Below are positions 20,540 through 30,593 of a DNA stretch of 64,000 nucleotides, piece after piece. Both the position numbers and the translations under genes were made by a program. Under the pieces are notes generated by a model that was given only the letters and a program-made list of their open reading frames with translations, did not search any database and had not been told where the DNA came from. The DNA is taken from the NCBI GenBank assembly GCA_001310415.1, contig BAXE01000019.1, positions 34,069 through 98,068 of the forward strand. The letters are read 5' to 3'. This stretch comes from Enterovibrio sp. JCM 19048. Lineage in GTDB: Bacteria > Pseudomonadota > Gammaproteobacteria > Enterobacterales > Vibrionaceae. Numbering within the stretch: position 1 is the stretch's first letter; the number at the start of each line of letters is the position of its first letter.

Positions 20540-21991
20540 TCAGAGGTCGCGCTCAATACTCGCTTCCCGCGGCTCGTTATCACCGGTTTTCCAAATCGTC
20601 CAGCCCATCACGCCAAACAAAATGGTGACCAGTGGGGAAATCCAACAGAAGAAATTAAAAGGCAGATAGGCGAGGGTGGCAACGCCAAGGGTCGCCGCCT
20701 GATACGCACCGCCGGAGTTCCACGGCACAAGGTTGGCGGTCACGGTGGCGGAATCTTCCACGGCGCGTGAGAGGTTTTCCGGCGCTAATCCCCGCTCTCG
20801 ATACGCTTCGGCGTAGCTTCGCGCACTCATTACAATGGCCATGTACTGGTCACACAGGATCAGATTGGCGCCAATGGCGGTCAGCACGGTAGAAACTATC
20901 AGCGAGCCCGTCGATTTCGCTGCCGAGAGAATTTTATCGGCAATCACCCGAAGCTGGTTGGTGCGCTCCATCACCCCACCGAACATCATCGCCACAATGA
21001 TCAAACTGATGGTGTACATCATCGAATCCAACCCGCCGCGGCTTAGCAGTGAGTCCACATCTTCAATCCCGGTTTCAGAGGTATAGCCACCAAAAGCGAC
21101 ACTGGCGATGGCGTTGTAGTCCGCGCCCTGCAACCCTGCTGCACAGACCGCACCGGCAATGACACCCAGCGCGATGCCGGGAATGGCAGGCATTTTCTTA
21201 TAGCTAACAAACAACACCAATAACAACGGCAGGAATAAAACGGGGTTGATAAAAAAGGCGTTATCCAGCGTGGTCAGAATGGTGTTGATACGTTCAATGT
21301 TGCCGCCATCGGAGCTGTACTTCATGCCGAGCACGGCTTCAATGATAAGGGTGAGGGTGATGCTGACGCCTGTGGTGTAGGACATGTGTTTAATGTGGGT
21401 GAACAGATCAGTGCCCGCCATGGCTGGCGCAAGGTTGGTGGTATCGGAAAGGGGAGACATCTTATCGCCGAAGTAGGCACCGGAAAGCACCGCACCGGCA
21501 ACCAGCGGAAGGGGAAAGCCCAAGCCGCCACCGACCCCCATCAATGCCACGCCGATGGTACCGGTTGTCCCCCAGCTGGTGCCGGTAGCCAGTGAAGTCA
21601 CTGCGCAGATAATCACACACGCAGGAAGGAAGATCTCCGGTGCGAGGATTTTCAGGCCGTAGTAAATCAGGGTAGGCACCACTCCGGCGAGGATCCATAC
21701 ACCAATCAATGCACCCACAATCATCAGGATAATCATCGCGGGCAAGGCGTTATAAATACCATTCACCATACCGCCCTGAATATCTTTCCACGAAAAACCG
21801 CATTTGAGTGCAATAAGGCTGGCGACAATAACACCCAGCAGCATGGGCACCTGCGGGTCTAAACCATAAAGCACAATGGAAACACTGATCCCGACAACCA
21901 GTGAAAGTAGGGACAAAACGGCTTCCCATAATTTTGGCGCGCGGGCACCTTCTGGAATATCAGTCTTCATGCTACCTCCAGTTGTTGACAT
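20540..21991 (-). CDS. NhaC-family Na+/H+ antiporter
   Basis: Inner-membrane antiporter of 483 residues, intact, with about eleven to twelve helices. NhaC/IT-superfamily signatures are the ALKCGFSWKDIQGGMVNGI segment, LATGTSWGTTGTIGVALMGVG and GAYFGDKMSPLSDTTNLAPA with conserved Asp/Ser residues. The annotated ATG may be early: an internal Met at residue 8 (MKTDIPEGARAP) is preceded by CTGGAGGTAGC and is the better start, at 21970. Single-gene unit with its own terminator. Could exchange sodium for protons or act as malate/lactate-type antiporter; ion not provable here. Confidence 0.88.
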   Translation of the reverse strand: MSTTGGSMKTDIPEGARAPKLWEAVLSLLSLVVGISVSIVLYGLDPQVPMLLGVIVASLIALKCGFSWKDIQGGMVNGIYNALPAMIILMIVGALIGVWILAGVVPTLIYYGLKILAPEIFLPACVIICAVTSLATGTSWGTTGTIGVALMGVGGGLGFPLPLVAGAVLSGAYFGDKMSPLSDTTNLAPAMAGTDLFTHIKHMSYTTGVSITLTLIIEAVLGMKYSSDGGNIERINTILTTLDNAFFINPVLFLPLLLVLFVSYKKMPAIPGIALGVIAGAVCAAGLQGADYNAIASVAFGGYTSETGIEDVDSLLSRGGLDSMMYTISLIIVAMMFGGVMERTNQLRVIADKILSAAKSTGSLIVSTVLTAIGANLILCDQYMAIVMSARSYAEAYRERGLAPENLSRAVEDSATVTANLVPWNSGGAYQAATLGVATLAYLPFNFFCWISPLVTILFGVMGWTIWKTGDNEPREASIERDL

Positions 21992-22324
21992 TTTGACTGA
22001 AAAAGATGACGTGCGACGCCAAGACCGGGTCGCAACGACACAGAAGTGAGGCGTGGTGGTATCGCGTCCCTGTCAGCAATAGCAATATTGACGAGTGGGT
22101 AGCTGTTTCGGCGGGTGATCGTATCCGGCGCCGCCATTAATCGCAGTGTGCGTTGGCGGGAAACGTTATGCTGCGCGTGGCTTTATAGGGCTAAGCTTCC
22201 TACCTCAATGTTTATCCTATGTGGGGCAGGGGGCTTATCGCGTTCAAGAAGTGAGATGTGTTAAGGATTTGTGTTGTTTTTCTGAATGCATGTATTCGGT
22301 TTCTGTTGAAAACCGTCTTTTTAT
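21992..22324. other. Intergenic stretch upstream of antiporter
   Basis: 333 bp between the DUF4260 gene 3' end and the antiporter start. It must contain the antiporter promoter. A plus-strand frame here shows no family resemblance and was not called. Nothing else was seen. Confidence 0.5.
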
Positions 22325-22705
22325 CTACTTTTGTTTTCCTATCCGGCCAAGGTGTGTGAATGAAAAGCCCTGCTGGTATTTGAGCCCGTAGCCGAGCGCC
22401 CGGTCAAAGCCGATATGCGCAAACCAGATAAGACAAATTGGCAATGCCGCCGGAAACGGGATAAACGCAGCCAGAACGATGAGCAGGAAAGGGCCGATCG
22501 AGGAGTGGGTGATATTGTAGGCTATCGCACCAATGCGGGGGCCGGCCAAAAACGCCAGCAGTGCGATATCAGGCAGCAGGATCCAGGTAAAAAACATCGA
22601 CCAGGCGAACCCTTGCTGGTGGTAAAGCGCAAGTGCAGCCAGAAATAGCCCAAGACCTTCCAGTCTCAATACGTTTCGCACGTTTCCCTGTGCTGCACCT
22701 GTCAT
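22325..22705 (-). CDS. DUF4260 family membrane protein
   Basis: Small membrane protein of 126 residues, intact, about four helices. The motifs YNITHSSIGPFLL and WFAHIGFDRALGYGLKY are hallmarks of DUF4260, a family without assigned function. It starts 13 bp after the upstream gene stop, so the two form a small operon divergent from the ribose operon. Confidence 0.82.
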   Translation of the reverse strand: MTGAAQGNVRNVLRLEGLGLFLAALALYHQQGFAWSMFFTWILLPDIALLAFLAGPRIGAIAYNITHSSIGPFLLIVLAAFIPFPAALPICLIWFAHIGFDRALGYGLKYQQGFSFTHLGRIGKQK

Positions 22706-22718
22706 AGGTTTTCCTTAC

Positions 22719-23159
22719 TCAGTGAAAAGTCGCCCGGTTGGTATAGGCGAGGCTGTCGAACAGCGCGACCGCTTCAGCGTAATCGGCTTCGTCATCCAGA
22801 TAAATGCCCAACTGAATATAGCTGGTATGGGAAAAAGCAAAGCCGTACATGGAAGCTACTTTGAAATCGTTGGTTTCTTCAAACAGGCGGTAGCGGTAAC
22901 GGAGGACGCCATTTTCATCGCTTTCAAAGGTATCGAAAGCTTCGCTGGCCTGATCTTCCCGCACCCATTCCAACGCGTCTTCACGTGATTCAATCGCGTC
23001 GATTCCCCAGATAAAACACCAGATCGTCATCCCCGGTCGCCACAACACCAGATCGCCATCTTCCATCCGGCTTTCAAAAGGCTCCGGCAGGGTCAGTGCC
23101 CATTCATCAGTCAGTGCATATTCGCCAGAAACGGCGTCGAGTTCGTTTACGTTTTGCAT
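22719..23159 (-). CDS. Hypothetical protein, about 146 residues
   Basis: Soluble acidic protein, not recognised by name. Start at 23159 (MQNVNELDAV) is preferred; the frame is open for 53 more residues upstream but that part overlaps likely promoter DNA and looks non-coding. The body has many aromatic and acidic residues (DEWALTLPEPF, DLVLWRPGMTIWCFIWG, GFAFSHTSYIQLGIYLDDE), resembling small uncharacterised cytoplasmic proteins. Operon with the DUF4260 gene downstream. No function is proposed. Confidence 0.65.
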   Translation of the reverse strand: MQNVNELDAVSGEYALTDEWALTLPEPFESRMEDGDLVLWRPGMTIWCFIWGIDAIESREDALEWVREDQASEAFDTFESDENGVLRYRYRLFEETNDFKVASMYGFAFSHTSYIQLGIYLDDEADYAEAVALFDSLAYTNRATFH

Positions 23160-23374
23160 GTGGGTGATTGCGCAAATTGCGGTAGTCGCAAAGTCGTTCA
23201 AGATGCAGGCAAGACTACCACTGTTGACGATGAAGTGCGCGGAAAAAGGTACTTTTCGGTTCGATTGACTGGACACGGCGACCTTCTGAAAGTGAGTCAG
23301 CTCAAATTTTCCTGTCAATCTGCAACCAAATCAGGGATCAAAATCACGCATGCAAACTCCTCATAAAGATCTAT

Positions 23375-23386
23375 CGAAACGTTTCG
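23375..23386. promoter_or_regulatory. RbsR operator 1
   Basis: Perfect palindrome CGAAACGTTTCG (extends to ATCGAAACGTTTCGAT), a LacI-family site of the RbsR type, 102-113 bp before the rbsD start. Confidence 0.85.
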
Positions 23387-23397
23387 ATTATTGTCAG

Positions 23398-23409
23398 CGA
23401 AACGTTTCG
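23398..23409. promoter_or_regulatory. RbsR operator 2
   Basis: Second perfect CGAAACGTTTCG, centre-to-centre 23 bp from the first, before rbsD. Also lies in the divergent region facing the 146-residue gene. Confidence 0.85.
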
Positions 23410-23487
23410 ATGAGATCGGATTCCGGCGCGGAAAATCAAAACGAACCGGAGACTCATCGACAATTAGCCGCTGTAGAAGGTTAACAA

Positions 23488-23906
23488 ATGAAAAAAACAC
23501 CTTACTGAATTCTGACATTGCCCATTTAGTTTCCACGCTTGGCCACACCGACGAATACACCATTTGTGATGCCGGTTTGCCTATTCCCCAGCATGTTGCA
23601 CGCATTGATCTGGCGCTGACCCATGGCGTGCCGGGCTTTATTGAAACGGTGCGTGTAGTGCTGAGTGAATCACAAATCGAAGGCGTGATTCTGGCGGAAG
23701 AGTTCGCCACCGTGAGCCAGAGTGCCACGAAGCGCTGATCCAGGAAATCCGCCAGGAAGAAGCGCGCAGCGGGAAAAATATCGCTATCCAATACGTTTCC
23801 CACGAAGCTTTCAAACTGCGCACCCACGACAGCCATGCGGTGATCCGCACCGGTGAATGCACGCCATACGCAAATGTGATTTTTCAGGCTGGCGTCGTTT
23901 TTCTAA
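23488..23906 (+). CDS. rbsD: D-ribose pyranase (frameshifted)
   Basis: Converts beta-D-ribopyranose to the beta-pyranose/furanose forms usable by RbsK. About 139 residues as in E. coli RbsD. Conserved parts: [28 protein letters not shown] (catalytic His region), [13 protein letters not shown], and the tail [26 protein letters not shown] is seven bases before the ATG at 23488. Breaks near 23502 and 23712; a third near 23899 appears to be one extra T before the expected VVF-stop. First gene of the ribose operon. Confidence 0.88.
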
Positions 23907-23940
23907 GCGCTTTGGATTTGAGTGAGACGAGGACATTCCT

Positions 23941-25443
23941 ATGACTCAGGCAATATTGCAACTCAGCGAGATTGAGAAAGCTTTTCCCGGTGTGAAGGCG
24001 CTAGATAAAGCGAGCCTGAACGTTTACCCAGGGCGCGTAATGGCGTTAATGGGCGAAAACGGCGCAGGCAAATCGACGCTGATGAAAGTGCTGACCGGCA
24101 TCTATTCGCTGGATGGCGGCGCGATCCGTTACGAAGACAAACCAGCGGCATTCAAAGGACCACGGGATTCACAGCAGGCGGGTATCAGCATCATCCACCA
24201 GGAACTGAACCTGATCCCGGATCTGACCATTGCGGAAAATATCTTCCTTGGCCGCGAATTCACAACGCCGTTTGGCCGCGTGCAGTGGGACAAAATGTAC
24301 GCTGAGGCGGATAAATTACTGGCGCGCCTGAACGTGAAACACAGCGCTAAAACCCTGCTGGGTGCGTTGAGCCTTGGCGAGCAGCAAATGGTTGAAATCG
24401 CCAAAGCGCTGTCGTTTGAATCCAAAGTCATCATCATGGATGAACCAACAGATGCGCTGACAGATACGGAAACCGAATCCCTGTTCAAGGTGATTAACGA
24501 ACTGCGCGATCAAGGTTGCGGCATTGTTATATCTCCCACCGCTTAAAAGAAATCTTCACCATTTGTGACGACATCACGGTACTTCGCGACGGTAAGTTTA
24601 TCGGCGAATGTCAGGTGAAAGATATCGATGAAGACCGTCTGATCGAAATGATGGTGGGTCGCAAGCTGGAAGAGCAGTACCCACGCATTGCTGTCACCCA
24701 CGGCGACACCTGTCTGGAAGTAAAAAATGTTTCCGGCTCCGGCGTGAAAGACGTGAGTTTCACCCTCAAACGCGGCGAAATCCTCGGCGTTTCAGCCTGA
24801 TGGGCGCGGGTCGTACAGAGCTGATGAAGGTGATTTACGGTGCGCTGCCACGCGACGGTGGCGATGTGGTGCTGAACGGCAAAACCGTCAACCCCATCAG
24901 CCCGCGCGATGGCCTGAGCAACGGGATTGCCTATATCTCGGAAGACCGTAAGGGCGATGGCCTGATCCTTGGCCTTTCCGTCAAAGAAAACATGTCTATC
25001 TGTTCGCTGGATAAGCTCTCCAACGGCGTGCAAATCCGCCACGGCGACGAAGTAATGGCGGTGGATGACTTTATCAAACTCTTCAACATCAAAACCCCGA
25101 CCCGTGAGCAGCTTATCGGCAACCTTTCCGGCGGTAACCAGCAGAAAGTGGCGATTGCCAAAGGCTAATGACCAAACCTCGCGTGCTTATCCTCGACGAG
25201 CCAACCCGCGGCGTCGATGTGGGGGCGAAGAAAGAAATCTACCAGCTTATCAACCGATTCAAAGCCGAAGGCATGAGCATCATTCTGGTTTCTTCCGATA
25301 TGCCGGAAGTGCTGGGCATGAGCGACCGTATCATGGTGATGCATGAAGGCCGCATTACCGGCGAGTTTGATGCCAAAGACGCCGATCAAGAAACACTACT
25401 GGCCTGCGCTGTAGGTAAATACGTTAAGAAGGATGCAGCATGA
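23941..25443 (+). CDS. rbsA: Ribose ABC transporter ATPase (frameshifted)
   Basis: Twin-domain ATPase that powers ribose import, about 501 residues. First domain: Walker [15 protein letters not shown]-loop region [12 protein letters not shown], signature [16 protein letters not shown], Walker [12 protein letters not shown], switch His in YISHRLKEI. Second domain has the usual degenerate half: [37 protein letters not shown] and [15 protein letters not shown]. Breaks near 24529, 24797 and 25166, each cured by one base (for example AGCCTG for AGGCCTG and GGCTAATG for GGCCTAATG). Stop overlaps rbsC start. Confidence 0.93.
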
Positions 25444-26420
25444 GTACCAACGCCGTAACCCAAACCAGCACTGACAGCAAAAAGCTGTTTAGTAAAGCGT
25501 GGTTGATTGAACAAAAATCCCTGATTGCGCTCTTGTGCCTGATTGTCGTGGTGTCATTCCTGAACCCGAACTTTTTCACCGTCGACAACATCTTAAACAT
25601 CCTGCGCCAGACCTCAGTCAACGCCATTATCGCAGTGGGTATGACGCTGGTTATCCTGACTGCGGGTATCGATCTTAGCGTCGGCTCTGTGCTCGCACTT
25701 TGTGGCGCATTTGCTGCAACCCTGATAGGCATGGAAGTGCCTGTGCTGGTGGCCGTGCCAACTGCCTTGTTCGCCGGTGCCGTGCTGGGCGCGATTTCCG
25801 GCATCATCATCGCCAAAGGCAAGGTACAGGCATTTATCGCCACCTTGGTCACCATGACGCTGCTGCGCGGCGTGACCATGGTGTACACCAAAGGCCGCCC
25901 AATCTCGACCGGTTTTACTGACACGGCTGACGCATTTGCCTGGTTCGGTACTGGCTACGCGCTGGGTATTCCGGTTCCTGTCTGGATCATGGTGGTGGTA
26001 TTTGCTGCGGTCTGGTACCTGCTGAACCACACCCGTTTCGGCCGCTATATCTATGCGCTGGGCGGCAATGAATCTGCGACCCGTCTGTCCGGTATCGACG
26101 TCGATAAAGTCAAAATTGGTGCGTATGCGATTTGTGGTCTGCTGGCAGCATTGGCGGGCATCATCGTGACCTCACGCTTGTCTTCGGCTCAACCAACCGC
26201 AGGTATGGGCTACGAGCTGGATGCAATTGCAGCTGTGGTTCTGGGTGGTACCAGCCTGATGGGCGGTAAAGGCCGCATTATGGGCACCCTGATTGGTGCG
26301 CTGATCATCGGCTTCCTCAATAACGCGCTGAACCTGCTCGACGTTTCTTCCTACTACCAGATGATTGCCAAAGCAGTGGTGATTCTGCTGGCGGTCATGG
26401 TCGACAACAAAAACAAGTAA
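25440..26420 (+). CDS. rbsC: Ribose ABC transporter permease
   Basis: Membrane channel subunit of the ribose importer, 326 residues, intact. About ten helices with the family motifs [32 protein letters not shown] and [20 protein letters not shown], the last being the ATPase contact loop. ATGA overlap with rbsA shows coupling, and rbsB follows after 83 bp. Confidence 0.95.
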   Translation: MSTNAVTQTSTDSKKLFSKAWLIEQKSLIALLCLIVVVSFLNPNFFTVDNILNILRQTSVNAIIAVGMTLVILTAGIDLSVGSVLALCGAFAATLIGMEVPVLVAVPTALFAGAVLGAISGIIIAKGKVQAFIATLVTMTLLRGVTMVYTKGRPISTGFTDTADAFAWFGTGYALGIPVPVWIMVVVFAAVWYLLNHTRFGRYIYALGGNESATRLSGIDVDKVKIGAYAICGLLAALAGIIVTSRLSSAQPTAGMGYELDAIAAVVLGGTSLMGGKGRIMGTLIGALIIGFLNNALNLLDVSSYYQMIAKAVVILLAVMVDNKNK

Positions 26421-26503
26421 CCCTACGAAACAACAATCAGTAAACGTGTAGAACGCGCTGCTGCAACGACAGCAGCGCACCATAAAACAAAAGGATGTAG
26501 ACA

Positions 26504-27382
26504 ATGAAAAAACTTTCCATGCTTATCTCAGCGGCACTGCTTTCTTCAACCGTTTCTGTGGCTGCACAGGCGCAGGACACCATGGCGATTGTGGTATCAA
26601 CCCTGAATAACCCATTCTTCGTTACCATGAAAGAAGGCGCGGAAAACAAAGCCAAGGAACTGGGTTACGACCTGATTGTGCTGGATTCGCAAAACGACCC
26701 GAGCAAAGAGCTTTCCAACGTGGAAGATTTGACCGTTCGCGGCGTGAAGGCGATTCTGATCAACCCAACGGATTCTGCTGCGGTTTCTAATGCTATCCGC
26801 ATTGCCAACCGCAGCGAGATCCCAGTACTGACGCTTGACCGCGGTGCGCAGCGTGGTGAAGTGGTGAGCCACATTGCGTCTGACAACGTGGCAGGCGGTG
26901 AAATGGCCGGTAAATTCATCATGGAGAAAGTGGGCGAGAAGGCTAAGGTTATCCAGCTGGAAGGTATTGCCGGTACGTCAGCAGCCCGTGAGCGTGGCGA
27001 AGGTTTTATGAACGTGGTAAATGGCGGTTCGATGGAACTGCTGGCGAGCCAGCCTGCTGATTTCGACCGTACCAAAGGTCTGAACGTGATGGAAAACATG
27101 CTGGCAGCGAACCCAGATGTTCAGGCGGTTTTTGCACAAAACGATGAAATGGCACTGGGCGCACTGCGTGCGGTTCAGGCGTCTGGCAAAAACGTGCTGA
27201 TTGTGGGTTTTGACGGCACAGACGACGGTATTGCTGCGGTAAACCGTGGCAAACTGGCGGCGACCATTGCACAGCAACCAGAGCTGATTGGCGCGATGGG
27301 CGTGGAAATGGCAGACAAAGTGCTGAAAGGCGAAGCGGTTGAGAAATCGATTCCGGTTCCGCTGAAAGTGGTGACTCAGTAA
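26504..27382 (+). CDS. rbsB: D-ribose-binding periplasmic protein
   Basis: Periplasmic ribose receptor, 292 residues, intact. Signal peptide of about 23-25 residues ending AAQAQ before [15 protein letters not shown], the standard sugar-binding start. Ligand residues are in [27 protein letters not shown] and [16 protein letters not shown] lies seven to eight bases before the ATG. Followed by a strong hairpin that probably stabilises the rbsDACB message over rbsK. Confidence 0.95.
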   Translation: MKKLSMLISAALLSSTVSVAAQAQDTMAIVVSTLNNPFFVTMKEGAENKAKELGYDLIVLDSQNDPSKELSNVEDLTVRGVKAILINPTDSAAVSNAIRIANRSEIPVLTLDRGAQRGEVVSHIASDNVAGGEMAGKFIMEKVGEKAKVIQLEGIAGTSAARERGEGFMNVVNGGSMELLASQPADFDRTKGLNVMENMLAANPDVQAVFAQNDEMALGALRAVQASGKNVLIVGFDGTDDGIAAVNRGKLAATIAQQPELIGAMGVEMADKVLKGEAVEKSIPVPLKVVTQ

Positions 27383-27408
27383 GCGTTTAAGCGCGAACCC
27401 CACCCTAA

Positions 27409-27431
27409 CCCTCCCCTTGAAAAGGGGAGGG
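27409..27431 (+). repeat. Palindromic hairpin between rbsB and rbsK
   Basis: Perfect ten-base-pair stem CCCTCCCCTT/AAGGGGAGGG with loop GAA, 26 bp after rbsB. A half-copy AAGGGGAGGGAAT recurs at about 27457-27469, and a related sequence with CCCCCTTAAAAAG is at 63518-63534. It looks like a dispersed REP-like palindrome which may also attenuate transcription into rbsK. Confidence 0.65.
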
Positions 27432-27567
27432 AATTTAAAGCCCTAGCTCTCTTGATAAGGGGAGGGAATATCAAAGCGGATTGCTTTGCCGTCTTGAACA
27501 AGACACCAAATCAATCTGTTTTACTGACAACAATAAAACCTCCCACTGAGAGGTTGAGGACAGCTCA

Positions 27568-28484
27568 ATGAATAAGTTAGTGGTTTTAGGGAGCGTTAAC
27601 GCTGACCACGTGCTGCAGGTGCCTTCTTTTCCCCGTCCGGGTGAAACCCTGCATGGTCGCAATTATCAGGTTATTCCAGGCGGAAAAGGGGCGAATCAGG
27701 CGGTGGCGGCTGCGCGTCTGAATGCGGATATCGGCTTTATTGCTGCGTGGGTGATGACCCGTTTGGTATCAATATCCGTGAAAGCTTTAAGTGCGATGGC
27801 ATTAATATCGGTGGCGTGAAAATGCAGGCGGACTGCCGACCGGCATTGCATGATTCAGGTGTCAGACAGCGGCGAGAACAGCATTTGTATTTCCGCCGAA
27901 GCCAATGCCAAACTGACGGCGCAGGCGGTTGAACCTGAGCTGGAACGAATCCGCCAGCCGAATACCTGCTGATGCAATTGGAAACTCCGATGGATGGTAT
28001 CGAACGCGCGGCGCAGGTGGCGAAAGAGCATGGCACCAAGGTTATCCTGAACCCGGCACCCGCCCGTGAGCTGCCGGAAAGTCTGCTGGCTTGCGTGGAT
28101 ATCATTACTCCGAATGAAACCGAAGCCGAAGTGCTGACAGGTATCAAAGTGGATGATGAAGTCACGGCTAAGGCTGCGGCGGCCAAGCTGCACGAAAAGG
28201 GCATTGAAACCGTGATGATCACCTTGGGTGCAAAAGGCGTGTATGTCAGCCAGCAAGGCGAAGGAAAAATCGTTCCGGGATTCCGCGTGGAAGCGACAGA
28301 CACCACGGCCGCAGGCGATACCTTCAATGGCGCATTCGTGACTGGTTTAATGGAATCAATGCCTTTAGAATCAGCCATTAAGTTCGCTCATGCTGCGGCA
28401 GCGATTTCAGTGACCCGCTTCGGGGCACAAACGTCTATCCCAACCCGTGAGGAAGTGGACGCCTTTTTGCAACAAAACGCCTGA
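27568..28484 (+). CDS. rbsK: Ribokinase (frameshifted)
   Basis: PfkB-family kinase giving ribose 5-phosphate, about 307 residues. N-terminal LGSVNADHVLQVPSFPRPGET and GGKGANQAVAAARL are the first PfkB signature; the C-terminal signature DTTAAGDTFNGAFV contains the catalytic Asp. Also TPNETEAEVLTG and the monovalent-cation loop. Breaks near 27748, 27830, 27848 and 27956, the last three fitting lost C or G in CC/GG pairs (GACTGCC for GACCTGCC). Cluster of four in 210 bp is the densest in the window. Followed by rbsR after 13 bp. Confidence 0.92.
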
Positions 28485-28497
28485 TTAAGGAGATCGC

Positions 28498-29515
28498 ATG
28501 GCGACAATGAAAGACATCGCGAAGTTAGCCGGTGTTTCAACCTCAACCGTCAGCCATGTGATCAACAAAACGCGCTTTGTCAGTGACGAAATTGCAGAGC
28601 GCGTGAACAATGCTGCCAAAGAACTCAATTACTACGCGCCCTCAGCGTTGGCGCGTAGCTTCAAGACCAACCGCACCAACACCATCGGCATGCTAATGAC
28701 CACCTCCACTAACCCGTTTTTCGGCGAAGTGGTAAAAGGGGTCGAACGCTGCTGCTATCACGAAGGCTATAACCTGATCCTCTGCAATACCGAAGGGGAC
28801 GTGAAACGCATGCGCGCTTCGGTGGAAACCCTGATGCAAAAGCGCGTCGACGGTTTCATCCTGATGTGTTCAACCTGGAATCAGAATACAGCGCAATCCT
28901 GGAACGCCTAGCCGATGTGCCTGTGGTGGTGATGGACTGGGGCCCGATTTCATTCCCCTGCGACAAAATTCAGGACAACTCCCTGCGCGGCGGTTACCTG
29001 GCTACCAAGCACCTGATTGCTAATGGTCACCGTGATATCGGTTGCATTACAGGGCCGCTTTACAAGCATCAGGCGCAAATGCGCTATCAGGGTTTTAAGC
29101 GGGCAATGAAAGAAGCCAATCTGGAAATCCATCCACATTGGGTGATTGAAGGGGACTTTGAGTGTGAGGGCGGTTATCTGGCCTTTGACAAATTCAAGCA
29201 GCACGGTTCTCTGCCTACAGCGGTGTTTGCCGGAAACGACATGATGGCGATGGGCTGATCAATGCCGCCCATGAGCAGGGTGTTTGTGTGCCGAGAGACC
29301 TGTCGGTAATGGGTTACGATGATATCCACGTCGCCCGCTATATGACCCCGTCACTGACCACGGTTCATCAGCCGAAATACCGTTTGGGCAAGGCCGCCGT
29401 TGACGCGCTGGTTGCCCGCATTGCGGATCGTGAGCGGGACTCACAGGTTGTAGAGCTTGAACCTACGGTGGTTGAGCGCGGTTCTGTTATCCCTTGCAAA
29501 GGGAATGACCAATGA
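28498..29515 (+). CDS. rbsR: Ribose operon repressor (frameshifted)
   Basis: LacI-family repressor of the ribose operon, about 339 residues. Helix-turn-helix [20 protein letters not shown], hinge [16 protein letters not shown], effector domain with [30 protein letters not shown] and [15 protein letters not shown]. Breaks near 28871 and 29256. AAGGAG is seven bases before the ATG. The twin CGAAACGTTTCG sites upstream of rbsD are the expected targets. Its stop overlaps the start of the patatin-like gene (ATGA). Confidence 0.92.
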
Positions 29516-30360
29516 AACAGGTAGGCTCCCGTGCGTTGATTGTGGAAGGTGGCGCCATGCGTGGCGTTTTTTCATGTGGGGTACTCGACCATTTCCTTGA
29601 ACAGGATTTCTCACCGTTCGACAGCTTTTGGGGCGTTTCCGCCGGTGCCAGCAATCTTGCTGCTTATCTGGCGAAAATGCCGGGGCGGAACCTGAAAATC
29701 TACCTCGACTACAGCCTGAGAAAAGAATTTCTCCGCCCAGGAAAGTTCCTTCGTGGCGGCGATTTGATGGATCTCGACTGGATGTGGAATATCACCCTGA
29801 AAGAGCTGGGCATTGATAAAAACGTGCTCAGCGCGGATCCAAGGCCATTTTTTCTTGGCGTGACAAGGCAAGACAATGGCAAACCGGAATACCATACCCC
29901 GGATGTCGATATGCTGGTGGAAACCATGAAAGCCAGCAGCGCTTTGCCCGTGATGTACCGCCATGGCGTTGAGCTGAACGGCGTGCGTTATGTTGATGGT
30001 GGCGTGACTGATGCCATCCCCGTCGCTGAAGCGATCCGCCGCGGCGCAACCAAAATCATGGTACTTCGCAGCCGACCTGCAAGTTATCGCAAACCGGCAG
30101 GAAAATTCGGTGGTTTAACCCGCCGCATGCTTAAAGATCATCCCGCCCTGATTGAGCCCATGCTCAGCCGCCATATCCGCTACAACCAAACACTGGATCT
30201 CGTCGACAATCCACCTGACGGTGTCGAAATCATTCAAATCTGCCCACCGGAAAACTTCAGACTCAAACGCCTCAGCCGCGAAAAAGCGCCACTGGAAGCG
30301 GCGTATCATTTGGGTGTTGAAGCGGGGAAAGAGGCGGTTATGCGGTGGGCTGGAACTTGA
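29512..30360 (+). CDS. Patatin-like phospholipase, YjjU-type
   Basis: Patatin-fold serine esterase of 282 residues, intact, no signal peptide. Oxyanion loop EGGAMRGVFSCGV (about 13-25), nucleophile elbow WGVSAGASN (Ser about 45), and the catalytic Asp in VDGGVTDAIPV (about 163). These are the dyad and glycine-rich features of the family. Start overlaps the rbsR stop, so it is coupled to the ribose repressor. Family members hydrolyse phospholipid or acyl esters; the substrate here and its link to ribose are unknown. It is not evidently a CapV-type immune effector. Confidence 0.85.
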   Translation: MKQVGSRALIVEGGAMRGVFSCGVLDHFLEQDFSPFDSFWGVSAGASNLAAYLAKMPGRNLKIYLDYSLRKEFLRPGKFLRGGDLMDLDWMWNITLKELGIDKNVLSADPRPFFLGVTRQDNGKPEYHTPDVDMLVETMKASSALPVMYRHGVELNGVRYVDGGVTDAIPVAEAIRRGATKIMVLRSRPASYRKPAGKFGGLTRRMLKDHPALIEPMLSRHIRYNQTLDLVDNPPDGVEIIQICPPENFRLKRLSREKAPLEAAYHLGVEAGKEAVMRWAGT

Positions 30361-30593
30361 ATTTGGTTTTAATTTCCAACAGTGCTAATCCGTTCGCTAT
30401 TTATAAATAAAAAACTATTAGTGTGATGGGGAAAATTACATTTGAGGATCTGACATTACTGAGTTGTATGAAAGATTCTTTTATGCGAATCAATTTTAAT
30501 AACATGGTCATTTTGGACTTTTCAGATAAAATGATAGATTAAAAATCAAATCACATACTGATTTACATTTATATTATTTGTGCGGATGTAGTA

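Noticed and set aside
27560..28490. rbsK and other broken genes as true pseudogenes
   Set aside because: The breaks are single bases at G/C pairs with conserved sequence on both sides, and occur also in essential-type genes; artefact is more likely.
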